DNA of 44,648 bases from CAZEAN01 sp964510225 (GTDB taxonomy: Bacteria; Planctomycetota; Planctomycetia; Isosphaerales; Isosphaeraceae), in assembly GCA_964510225.1 (NCBI GenBank), contig CAZEAN010000047.1:1-44648 (forward strand), written 5' to 3'. The notes under the pieces are model-generated. The model was not told where the DNA came from and did not search any database. It was given only the letters and a program-made list of their open reading frames with translations. Positions 7,962 through 15,957 of this stretch are shown here, piece by piece (positions within the stretch are counted from its first letter, which is position 1; the number at the start of each line of letters is the position of its first letter). Both the position numbers and the translations under genes were made by a program.

Positions 7962-10937
7962 TTACTCGTGATGGTTTTCAGGTAATTCGTTGATTTCTTG
8001 AGACGATTCTTGCTCGAAATCGCCGGAGAGCGTCCTCGCTTCGGCCTGACCTTCGACCAATCTGTAGCGACAGTCGGCTCGGAGCGCTCGGTGATGGTCG
8101 ACTTGACCTGAAGGCCAGTGAACCTCGATCAGATCAATATGTTCAACGGGACCAAGACCGAAGTGAAGGCGGTGATCACTCGAAGATTGGTAGCTCCCCC
8201 CACCGTATCGAAACGCCACCTGTTCCTTTCCCCCTGCATGGAGCCGGACGACAGCACCGATCCCGTCTCGATTGGTCTTCGTCCCCTCGAGTTCGATCAC
8301 CACCGAGTGATGAGTTGATTCCGATTGATTATGAAGATAAAGAAGGGGGGCATTGAGGGCCTGGAGAACCGTGTCGATTTTGCCGTCGTTGTTGAGGTCA
8401 CCCGTAGCGAGTCCCCGTCCAAGATAGCGACTGCCAAACGGATGACCTGCGTCAGTTCCTGGGTCAAACAGCCTACCGTCGGATCCCTGGAGGAGGAGCT
8501 GAGGGGGCATCTTCCAAGGATAACGTGGTCGGCCGTCGTGGACGTGGCCGTTCGATGTCATGATGTCGAGACGACCGTCGGCGTTGGCATCAAGAAGTCC
8601 GATACCAAATCCAAGGAGGTTTCGACTCAGCCCGTGGAGCCCGATCCGTGCCGATTGATCCTCGAAGAATCCACCCCCGAGGTTCCGGAAGTAGGTGGTC
8701 GATTCGTCATAGTAGTTGGTCACAAGGAGATCAAATCGACCATCAGCGTCGAGATCACCGACCGCAGCACCCATCCCCGCCTGGTACGAGCCCTGAACGT
8801 TACCAGCGACACCTCTCGTCCGACCTTCCTCAAGGAATCGACCTTCTCCTTGATTCAAGAAAAGGTAATCGCGAGTCATATCGTTGGCGACAAAGAAGTC
8901 AATCATCTGGTCATTATTAAAGTCGGCTGCAACAACTCCGAGACCACGCCCTTCAGGGTCGACGATCCCGGCATCCTCGGTAATTTCAACAAATCGACCT
9001 TCGTCATTCTTGAAGAGCCGGTCCTGAAGCGCAGGGAAATCGAGTGGGTTGCAAGAGTAAGCAGAGGGATCATCGGGATCGAGGCAGGTCCGATCGTTGG
9101 CTTCATCCCACTTCAGATAGTGGCAGACATAAAGATCAAGGTCGCCATCAAGGTCGATATCGGCGAAAGCCGCCGACGTTGGCCAATCATGATCACCGCT
9201 AAGCCCAACAGCTTCGGTGACGTCCTCGAATGTTCCGTTTCCACGATTCCGGTACAGTGAATAGGACCGCCATCTTGTAATGAAAAGGTCAGGGAAATGA
9301 TCGTTGTCGAAGTCAGCGATTGCAACACCGTGACCATACCCGCCGCGTAATTCCGCAATCACGGACTCCTGCGTTACGTCAGCAAACCGCCCGTCGCCCA
9401 GATTACGGTAGAGGCGATCCTCGCTATTTCGAATGCCGGGCGGAAAGGAACCTCCTTGAACCACGAAGAGATCGAGCCAACCGTCACGGTCAAAGTCCAG
9501 CAATCCAACTCCACCCGCACCCGTTTCGGGAAGTACGAGACGACCAGGCCGAGCCCCGTTGTTGTGCTTGAAGTCGAGACCAGCTTCTGAGGCTCTCTCG
9601 ACGAACTTAGGGACCTGGGTGTCGTCGCGCGAAACTTCCGTGAAACTCAATTCTTCGAGATTAAGGCCAACTCGATCTACAAGTGAGGTGGTTTCGGTTA
9701 CATCTGGAGCTGCCGTCCGTGTCTTCCTGACGGATTTCAAGGGGTTCCCTGCAGCAAGCGCTCTCCATGCACTTGCATCGAACCGACGGCCGAGCTGATC
9801 GGCGAGATTGGCTAACTCAAGTGCAATCGGCATGAGTTCGGTCGACGAGAGGAGCTTCTCGTACTGTTCTCGGACCGATTCGAGTTCAACGATTCGTGAT
9901 CGATATCGATTAACGACTTTACGATCTCCTAACTCTGCTGCAAGACTTGCGAGTCGACTAATCACCTCAGGATCGTACGGAAATGTACGATCAGCGGCTT
10001 CAAGCGCCCTTCGTTCTTGCACCTTGTCCCGTTGTGCGGCAAAAAACCAAGCACGGATTCGCAAGTGTGCTGTTGCGGCGTTGGCGATTGTCAACGACTC
10101 CACGTGGGGTAGGGCCTCGGTGACGAGTTCTAGGCGACGAGCCTCCAGGCCGAGTTTTAGCAAAGAATGCCAAACAGCCTGATCTTGGGGCCGGAGCCTC
10201 TGGCAACGCTCTAGAAGGTTCTGAGCCTCATCAAATTGGCCTTGACGCGTGGCGAGGTGAGCGAGTCCGAGCCAGACGCGATCATCATCAGGGGCGAGTC
10301 GACCTGCCTGGGTCAGGTCGCGTCGTGCAGTCTCAATCGGAAAGGGTTCCACGTCGAGTTTGTAGAGAATTCGGAGGGCCTCGTCAGGTTCCGGGTGTTC
10401 GTGCAAGCCATCCTGAAAAAGTGCACGCGCCTCCTCAAAGCGTCCTTGGTGTCTGATCAGCGTGACGAGGGACCATCGAGCGCGCGGTCGATGATCTCCA
10501 GGGATTGAGAGCGCAACACGGAGCCGTTCTTCGGCAACCGCCAACTTTCCCCGAGACTTTTCTAAGTCGGCCCAATGGAGAAGTGCCCAACCACGATGGT
10601 TGGCGTCTTCAGGGATTTGGTCCCAGGCTGCTTCTGCCTGTAACGGCCGGCCCAAGAGCTGCTCGGCGAGCCCAAGTAGGTAGAGTCCTTCACCTTCCTC
10701 TGGAGCGCGTTCGAGCAACTTAACGAGGAGAGAACGTGCGGTCGCAGGACGGTTCGCCAAGAGTGCAGCTTCAGCCTCGTCCAAGGAGGCTGCGATCGAC
10801 TCTTGACGTGCGTGGTGAAGTGCACGATGGAGAATAAGGAATCCCAACAGGGCAACAAGTAAGGTGCCAGAGATCCAGATTAAACGACGGCTCGATCGCA
10901 TTAGTTCAGTGCTAGAGGGCTGTAACGCTTCGGTCAA
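7962..10937 (-). CDS. TPR + FG-GAP/VCBS + ASPIC/UnbV (CRTAC1-like) membrane-anchored protein
   Basis: A 991-residue protein. A single N-terminal membrane helix (about 19-39) is followed by TPR repeats (about 45-400). FG-GAP/VCBS blades follow (about 445-870), at least seven carrying a calcium-binding D-x-D/N-x-D-G-x-x-D type motif (for example D-F-D-R-D-G-W-L-D-L-F-V). An ASPIC/UnbV domain is at about 878-945 (G-I-G-A-V-V-R-L and H-F-G-L-G). The most likely architecture is an inner-membrane anchor with an exported beta-propeller; the function is unknown in these families. The start is uncertain: the 10937 codon is TTG with no clear Shine-Dalgarno, and an in-frame ATG lies at 10901. A perfect 11-bp hairpin sits 15 bases upstream of the TTG. 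A paralogue of the same architecture lies at 12827-15850. Confidence 0.88.
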   Translation of the reverse strand: MTEALQPSSTELMRSSRRLIWISGTLLVALLGFLILHRALHHARQESIAASLDEAEAALLANRPATARSLLVKLLERAPEEGEGLYLLGLAEQLLGRPLQAEAAWDQIPEDANHRGWALLHWADLEKSRGKLAVAEERLRVALSIPGDHRPRARWSLVTLIRHQGRFEEARALFQDGLHEHPEPDEALRILYKLDVEPFPIETARRDLTQAGRLAPDDDRVWLGLAHLATRQGQFDEAQNLLERCQRLRPQDQAVWHSLLKLGLEARRLELVTEALPHVESLTIANAATAHLRIRAWFFAAQRDKVQERRALEAADRTFPYDPEVISRLASLAAELGDRKVVNRYRSRIVELESVREQYEKLLSSTELMPIALELANLADQLGRRFDASAWRALAAGNPLKSVRKTRTAAPDVTETTSLVDRVGLNLEELSFTEVSRDDTQVPKFVERASEAGLDFKHNNGARPGRLVLPETGAGGVGLLDFDRDGWLDLFVVQGGSFPPGIRNSEDRLYRNLGDGRFADVTQESVIAELRGGYGHGVAIADFDNDHFPDLFITRWRSYSLYRNRGNGTFEDVTEAVGLSGDHDWPTSAAFADIDLDGDLDLYVCHYLKWDEANDRTCLDPDDPSAYSCNPLDFPALQDRLFKNDEGRFVEITEDAGIVDPEGRGLGVVAADFNNDQMIDFFVANDMTRDYLFLNQGEGRFLEEGRTRGVAGNVQGSYQAGMGAAVGDLDADGRFDLLVTNYYDESTTYFRNLGGGFFEDQSARIGLHGLSRNLLGFGIGLLDANADGRLDIMTSNGHVHDGRPRYPWKMPPQLLLQGSDGRLFDPGTDAGHPFGSRYLGRGLATGDLNNDGKIDTVLQALNAPLLYLHNQSESTHHSVVIELEGTKTNRDGIGAVVRLHAGGKEQVAFRYGGGSYQSSSDHRLHFGLGPVEHIDLIEVHWPSGQVDHHRALRADCRYRLVEGQAEARTLSGDFEQESSQEINELPENHHE

Positions 10938-10952
10938 ATGTCGAGTTGTCCA

Positions 10953-10978
10953 CTATCGGACCAAAACTGGTCCGATAG
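10953..10978. repeat. Perfect 11-bp hairpin upstream of a TTG-initiated gene
   Basis: CTATCGGACCA (10953-10963), loop AAAC, TGGTCCGATAG (10968-10978). It lies between the DUF1559 stop and the start of the TPR/ASPIC gene and has no U run on the minus strand, so it is not a classical intrinsic terminator. It could mark the 3' end of the DUF1559 mRNA, reduce read-through, or hinder or shape translation start of the downstream gene. Confidence 0.7.
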
Positions 10979-11022
10979 CGGCAGCAACAGGACGGGAGAT
11001 CTGGCTGTAGTACGAAGGAGAC

Positions 11023-12114
11023 TTAGTACTGATCGGCACTAATGACTTCGCGGCCGTTCCGGCTGTGGAGTGCTTGGTAGACCCCGTGGATCGGAAGCGG
11101 TCCATTGCCGGCACTTGTGTAGGCCGATTCCCTACCATTGTACTGGATCACGAGCGGGTTCCAGCTATCGATCGATTCCTTGATGAATCGGACCGAGCCA
11201 TCGCAGAGTGCGAAGTTACAACCACCGGGGTGAAAACTGTTGGCAGTTGCGGTGAAGTTGTGACCTTCCGGGACCGCGTTCGGTAGCGCATCCGCTGCAG
11301 CGAAACTTTTGAAGAAGTTCGGCGGGAAGAGGGCGATATAGGTGGTGTCACCGAGGAGGCCGGAGGTCCACCAGTTGGGGCCGAAGCAATCATCTCCAAC
11401 ACAACCCTCCGCGATCCGACCATAGGCGTGATCGCCCATCATGATCGTGTTACTTGTGCCGTCCTTGATATCAGCGATCCGGACTACGCGACCGGTCGGC
11501 CGGCCACCTGCATCACCAAAACAAGTGTTTCGAGGTGCACCAGCGTGTGCAAAGATCCCTTGGTTTTGTGAAGCAAGCGATTGGGGAATAGCACGGCCAA
11601 GGTGATAGTAGAGTGGACCAGAACTAGCCGCATAGCTGCTGTAAGTCATCGGGATCGGGCTGCTGTCCCACCCATCCCCTTCAGCACCTGGGTATCGAAG
11701 ATTGATGACGTCACTGTCACTGGGGCACCAGAGAATATCCAACGCGAAGCCGTTTGTGGTACTGTTCTGACCGTAATAAATCATGACGTCAGTATTCAAG
11801 GTATCGTAAATGTTCCCTTGCTCGTAGAACTGAGTGATGGCGAGCCAAGGGCCATAGTTCTGCCGGACGCAGCGTGCAGGGTCAGTCGGTCGGCGTTGGA
11901 AGAAGTCACCCATGGGGAAGCTGCCATTGCCATCGGCGTAATTGTGCATCGCCAGTGCGAGCTGCTTCAGGTTGTTTGTGCACTGCGCCCGCCTGGCGGC
12001 CTCGCGAGCGGATTGGACGGCGGGAAGAAGGAGGGCGATCAAAACTCCGATGATCGCGATGACCACCAGCAATTCAATTAGAGTAAAGCCGCGCTTCATC
12101 GATCGAAGGATCAT
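11023..12114 (-). CDS. DUF1559 type II/IV pseudopilin-like protein
   Basis: A 363-residue protein. The prepilin signal is M-K-R-G followed by F-T-L-I-E-L-L-V-V, with cleavage expected after Gly 9, then the hydrophobic helix and the R-E-A-A-R-R segment usual in planctomycete DUF1559 proteins. The C-terminal H-P-G-G-x-N-F-A-L-C-D-G-S motif (the 'H-X9-DG' signature of the family) is present. The start at 12114 has GGAGAGG on the minus strand 9 bases away; the ATG at 12099 would give the same mature protein. DUF1559 paralogues are very numerous in planctomycete genomes; they are likely exported by a type II-secretion-like or pilus-like machine. The function is unknown. A small lipoprotein lies upstream. 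Confidence 0.95.
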   Translation of the reverse strand: MILRSMKRGFTLIELLVVIAIIGVLIALLLPAVQSAREAARRAQCTNNLKQLALAMHNYADGNGSFPMGDFFQRRPTDPARCVRQNYGPWLAITQFYEQGNIYDTLNTDVMIYYGQNSTTNGFALDILWCPSDSDVINLRYPGAEGDGWDSSPIPMTYSSYAASSGPLYYHLGRAIPQSLASQNQGIFAHAGAPRNTCFGDAGGRPTGRVVRIADIKDGTSNTIMMGDHAYGRIAEGCVGDDCFGPNWWTSGLLGDTTYIALFPPNFFKSFAAADALPNAVPEGHNFTATANSFHPGGCNFALCDGSVRFIKESIDSWNPLVIQYNGRESAYTSAGNGPLPIHGVYQALHSRNGREVISADQY

Positions 12115-12287
12115 CTTGCAATACCTCTCCAGGGTCGGAAGGAAAAGAAGTTAAGGGCATGAAGGATGGTTCAATGATCGTCTCACGTTCTCGAGCGGAC
12201 TCAAGAAAGTAGCGTCATCGAACGCTAGAGGGGCAGCCTAAACTGAGAACTCTGTATTCTGATAAGCCCGGAAGCCAACGGAAGCGA

Positions 12288-12479
12288 TTATCGACGATCA
12301 CGAGGGCTTAACTCGTCGCCAGTGTCGGGAGGATCTTGAACACTCTGTGGCGGAGTTTCGGGCTTCTCGAATTCTTGAGAGAGATCACCCGTCCCCTCCC
12401 CACCGCCGCAGCCAATGAAGCCAACTGTTGCGACGAGTAGGAGGATTTGAGCAAGGAGTAATAATTGGCGTTGAATCAT
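12288..12479 (-). CDS. Small lipoprotein, 63 aa
   Basis: The open frame extends back to 12629, but a start at ATG 12479 gives a compact lipoprotein: a hydrophobic core at about residues 6-20, lipobox F-I-G-C with Cys 24, then Gly-rich and Glu/Pro-rich residues (charged, probably disordered). It has no recognisable domain. It sits 173 bases upstream of the DUF1559 gene on the same strand, the typical position of small lipoproteins next to DUF1559 genes in planctomycetes, and may be co-transcribed with it. The longer reading (113 aa from 12629) would place the membrane segment in mid-protein and is less likely. Confidence 0.7.
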   Translation of the reverse strand: MIQRQLLLLAQILLLVATVGFIGCGGGEGTGDLSQEFEKPETPPQSVQDPPDTGDELSPRDRR

Positions 12480-12826
12480 GAGGCTGTTCCGTGTGCTCAG
12501 AGATTGAAGTGTGGGCGTGAGATATGCTTTAGCGATTGAACGGCAAGGTTGCGGTTCGTGATCACGCGGTAGGTGTTGAGGTAGTATGGCAGGGTAACGG
12601 TTATGGAGCGCCCGAAACCGGCCCTTCACAGTAGTCCCATTTCGGAAGATTCGTTACCCAATCGAGCCCATGGTCAAGACGAAGTAGCAACACTTAAACC
12701 ACTAGGAGAGGTGGGCGTCAAGCACTAAGTGGAGTCCACATCAAATCTGCATCAAATCAGCGTCAACCATACAACGAGGATGCCAAAGGGTGGTTTGTCG
12801 GGAGCGAGCGTCAGCTAACCTAATCC
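12480..12826. other. Intergenic region upstream of the small lipoprotein
   Basis: These 347 bases hold no gene I can support. CATCAAATC occurs twice in direct orientation (12739-12747 and 12750-12758), 11 bases apart, which could be a protein-binding site or chance. A promoter for the lipoprotein/DUF1559 unit is expected here. No intrinsic terminator was found for the TPR/ASPIC gene that ends at 12827. Confidence 0.4.
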
Positions 12827-15800
12827 TTAAGGATCTTCGATGCCAATGGGAGATTCAATCTCCGGTGCTTCCCCTTCGATAAGCCGGTAAAGGTAATCAA
12901 CTTGCAGTTGTTCAACCGATTGGACGAGTCCCGACGTCCAGTAGACGTCGAGTCGATCGACCAGGGTTGAACCGTTGAGGCCAATCCAAATCCGCGGATC
13001 ATGAGAAGACAAATAGCTCGTGCCGCTGGTCAAGAAGCGGGACTGAACCTGGCCACCCGATCTCACGACGACTTTTGTTCCGACGGGAGGACTGACGCCA
13101 TTCCGGTCACGCAAATTCAGGCCAAGCCAATGTCCCCCTTCGGTCCGATTCATCAGAATGGAGACGGGGCGATTCCGGTGGATGACCACCAAATCAACTC
13201 GGCCATCATGATTCAGATCACCAGCGGCAAGCCCACGACCGACTAATTCTCGCGTGAGGTAAGGAAAGCTTCTGCGAGACAGGGGAGTGAACCGACCACC
13301 GCCAAGCGCTTGAAAAAGCTGGGGTGGTTGTGCCATTGGCGAATTAACGTCCGGTTGATGATCGACGTGTCCATTTGTGACGAAGAGGTCGAGGTCGCCG
13401 TCGAGGTCGAAATCAGCACCTGCAGCACCAAACCCGGTGACCGACAAGCTTGACGACCCAAGTCCTGCGCTTGTGCTCGAATCGAGGAACTGTCCGTTAC
13501 CGAGGTTCTGATGAAGTGTGTTTGGCTCGTTCAGAAAATTGGTATGGAGGAGATCAATCAGCCCATTGCCGTTGAGGTCATCGGCGACAACTCCCATGCT
13601 CGCCGTTGCTTTGCCCGAACCGTCGAGGGCAAGTCCCGACATGAGCGCACTTTCTTGAAACTGAAGCCCGCCCAAATTCAAGAAAAGAAAATCGGCCGAC
13701 GCGTCATTGGCGACATAAATATCAATTTGGTTGTCATCATTAAAGTCGGCGAGAGCAAGGCCTAGCCCTCGACCCGAGGGAGCGTGGATTCCCGAAGTCT
13801 CGCCGACTTCGGTGAAGGTCCCATTGCCATTGTTTCGGAACAGTAGGTCTTGCTGCGCTGGGTATTCGGATGGGGAACAGTGAATCGGAGCACCACTGTA
13901 GTCCTTACATCCCCGGCTCCCAAGCGGATCACCCCCAACGTAAGTAACGACGACGAGATCGAGATCCTGATCTTGGTCGAGATCGGCGAAGCCAGCCGCT
14001 GTCGTCCAACGATCGGAGAAAACGCCGGCCCGCTCGGTCACATCGTCGAAGGTTCCGTCGCCCCGGTTTCGATACAAGATCGTCCGACCTACTCCAGTGA
14101 CGAATAAATCAGGAAAGCCGTCGGCGTCATAGTCGCCGACGGTAACTCCCATCCCGTAACCAGCACCGGCTACATTCGCTGATTCCGTGACATCAAGGAA
14201 AGAATCACCGCCCTGGTTCCGATACAGCCGGTTTGGCCTCGGAGGGTTCGCTGGGTCGTAGGGTGTTGGGCAACCATTGACAAAATAGATGTCGATCCAT
14301 CCATCCTGGTCGTAGTCGATTAAGCCGACCCCACCGCCCATGGTGTCGGCAAGATAGAGATCGTCACGAGGCCCGTGATCATATCGATACAACACACCTA
14401 ATGCAGTCGCTCGATCGTCGAAGAGAATCTGGACTCCGGATGCATCCCTAACCGTTGTTTCTTGCCCCGAAACAGCAATTTCCAGCTCGCTCGGTTCCGT
14501 TATGGACGACTCTATCTCGTCCACATCCTGAATCTGCGGGAACGATCGCTGGACTTCTTGGTTCAGCTCATCGAATCGGTCATTGAGATCAGTAAGTGAT
14601 TGGGCAAACTCGGGTTTGACGGGATTGAGTGACAATGCAAGTTCTAACCACGCTCGCGCTTCTCTCTGGAGACCAAGATTAGCGCAGGCGAGACCGAGTT
14701 CCTGATAAAGATTTGGATCTTTCTCGAAGCCACGCTTCCGGATTGAATCTACTCGCTTTTGGAGCGCATTCCACTGCTCTCGAATTGACTCGGCACGCTC
14801 GAGCACTTGCCCCGCTTCCTCTTCGTCACCGAGGCGCGACAAGGCACGCGCTAACCGGTGGTGTGTTTCGGCGATTTCGGGAGCGAGTGCGATCGATGTT
14901 CGGAGGCTCGTGAGTGCTTCGAGGTCACTTCCCTGGAGAGTTTCCAATCGTGCGCGAGAGAGCCACCAATGGGCAGCACTCACACGATCCGTCGGACAAG
15001 TTCCCAGAATCCGTGGGACTTCGACAGGGCGATCAAGCTGGAGTAGAGCTTCGGCTAGTCCGAGTCGTCCCAAGGGGTCATTAGTGATGGTCCGTGCTGC
15101 GATCGCTAGGGATGGTAATGCCGACTCAGCGCGACCTCCCCAGAGTTCGCTGAGACCATAAGCTCGATTCAAGAACGGGTCGTTAGGGGATTTCTGGAAG
15201 TACCGAGTGAGTTCAGGACCGGCGGCCCGCACATCGACCTCCGACTTGGTAGCTTCGAGCACGAGATCGATCAGAATCCGAGGGTCGTTTTTGGTTTGAT
15301 AAAGCTCCCAAAGCCGTTCGCGGGCTTCTTCCGTCCGAAGTTCAAGACTGAGGAGGTAGATCAGGCGTTGCCTTGGCTCAACCGCTTCAGGGACTTGGTC
15401 GGCTACTTCACTGTACAACTTGATCGCCTGAGGGGCTTCAAGTCGATTGAAGGCAATTGAGGCGAGAATCAACCGGGCGTTCATCCAGGCTGAGTCGGAC
15501 CGAGGGACCGCCTCTAAGATTGGTTCAGCCTGACTAGTCCGACCCGTATTGGCAAGAAGGTGTCCCAGCATAACCCGAGACTTCCCTTCATCGGGGAGGA
15601 CTTGAATCCGGTCACGGAGTAACCGCTCGACTTCGGGCCAACGTTGCTGTTCAACCGCCTCAAGGATGATAGCCCATTGCGATTCGGCATCGTTTGACGT
15701 GCGGTTAGCCACTAGTTGCCCGCCGAGTCCTGCCCAACGGAGGAAGTGTAGTGGTCCAACTCGATAGATCAGGATACTTCCGGTCGCACCGAGGACAATT

Positions 15801-15850
15801 GCGACCGCCAAAATCCAAATCTGCCGTATTGGTGCCTTGGACTTTGTCAT
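12827..15850 (-). CDS. TPR + FG-GAP/VCBS + ASPIC/UnbV (CRTAC1-like) protein, second copy
   Basis: A 1007-residue protein with the same layout as the product of 7962-10937. It has an N-terminal membrane helix (about 11-31), TPR-type helical repeats (about 55-430), and FG-GAP/VCBS blades (about 465-890) with calcium motifs such as D-Y-D-Q-D-G-W-I-D-I-Y-F, D-F-N-D-D-N-Q-I-D-I-Y-V and D-F-D-L-D-G-D-L-D-L-F-V. An ASPIC/UnbV domain is at about 908-980. The copies are clearly diverged in sequence but keep the same order. No Shine-Dalgarno was recognised at ATG 15850, so the start is less certain. The cellular role is unknown; the repetitive extracellular part and calcium sites suggest adhesion or scaffolding. 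It lies 107 bases downstream of the amidohydrolase gene. Confidence 0.88.
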   Translation of the reverse strand: MTKSKAPIRQIWILAVAIVLGATGSILIYRVGPLHFLRWAGLGGQLVANRTSNDAESQWAIILEAVEQQRWPEVERLLRDRIQVLPDEGKSRVMLGHLLANTGRTSQAEPILEAVPRSDSAWMNARLILASIAFNRLEAPQAIKLYSEVADQVPEAVEPRQRLIYLLSLELRTEEARERLWELYQTKNDPRILIDLVLEATKSEVDVRAAGPELTRYFQKSPNDPFLNRAYGLSELWGGRAESALPSLAIAARTITNDPLGRLGLAEALLQLDRPVEVPRILGTCPTDRVSAAHWWLSRARLETLQGSDLEALTSLRTSIALAPEIAETHHRLARALSRLGDEEEAGQVLERAESIREQWNALQKRVDSIRKRGFEKDPNLYQELGLACANLGLQREARAWLELALSLNPVKPEFAQSLTDLNDRFDELNQEVQRSFPQIQDVDEIESSITEPSELEIAVSGQETTVRDASGVQILFDDRATALGVLYRYDHGPRDDLYLADTMGGGVGLIDYDQDGWIDIYFVNGCPTPYDPANPPRPNRLYRNQGGDSFLDVTESANVAGAGYGMGVTVGDYDADGFPDLFVTGVGRTILYRNRGDGTFDDVTERAGVFSDRWTTAAGFADLDQDQDLDLVVVTYVGGDPLGSRGCKDYSGAPIHCSPSEYPAQQDLLFRNNGNGTFTEVGETSGIHAPSGRGLGLALADFNDDNQIDIYVANDASADFLFLNLGGLQFQESALMSGLALDGSGKATASMGVVADDLNGNGLIDLLHTNFLNEPNTLHQNLGNGQFLDSSTSAGLGSSSLSVTGFGAAGADFDLDGDLDLFVTNGHVDHQPDVNSPMAQPPQLFQALGGGRFTPLSRRSFPYLTRELVGRGLAAGDLNHDGRVDLVVIHRNRPVSILMNRTEGGHWLGLNLRDRNGVSPPVGTKVVVRSGGQVQSRFLTSGTSYLSSHDPRIWIGLNGSTLVDRLDVYWTSGLVQSVEQLQVDYLYRLIEGEAPEIESPIGIEDP

Positions 15851-15921
15851 CGAGAATCGTGATCGAGGAAGATCTTGGGGGGACTAGAGGGTCTTGGAAT
15901 GAGTCAACTGTAGAGGCAAGT

Positions 15922-15941
15922 CCGGGACCTCCATGTCCCGG
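15922..15941. terminator. Hairpin between amidohydrolase and TPR/ASPIC gene
   Basis: CCGGGAC (15922-15928), loop CTCCAT, GTCCCGG (15935-15941). The following TTTT is on the plus strand, so on the minus (coding) strand it lacks a proper U run. It may be a weak terminator or an mRNA-end structure. GAGTCAACT occurs on each side (15901-15909 and 15950-15958) as a direct repeat around the hairpin. Confidence 0.5.
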
Positions 15942-15957
15942 TTTTCTCGGAGTCAAC

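Noticed and set aside
8325..9260. 311-aa open frame on the plus strand
   Set aside because: Antisense to the FG-GAP blades of the TPR/ASPIC gene, whose codon pattern leaves the opposite strand free of stops; no recognisable motif and no ribosome-binding site.
11581..12081. 166-aa open frame on the plus strand
   Set aside because: Antisense to the DUF1559 gene; no domain or start signal.
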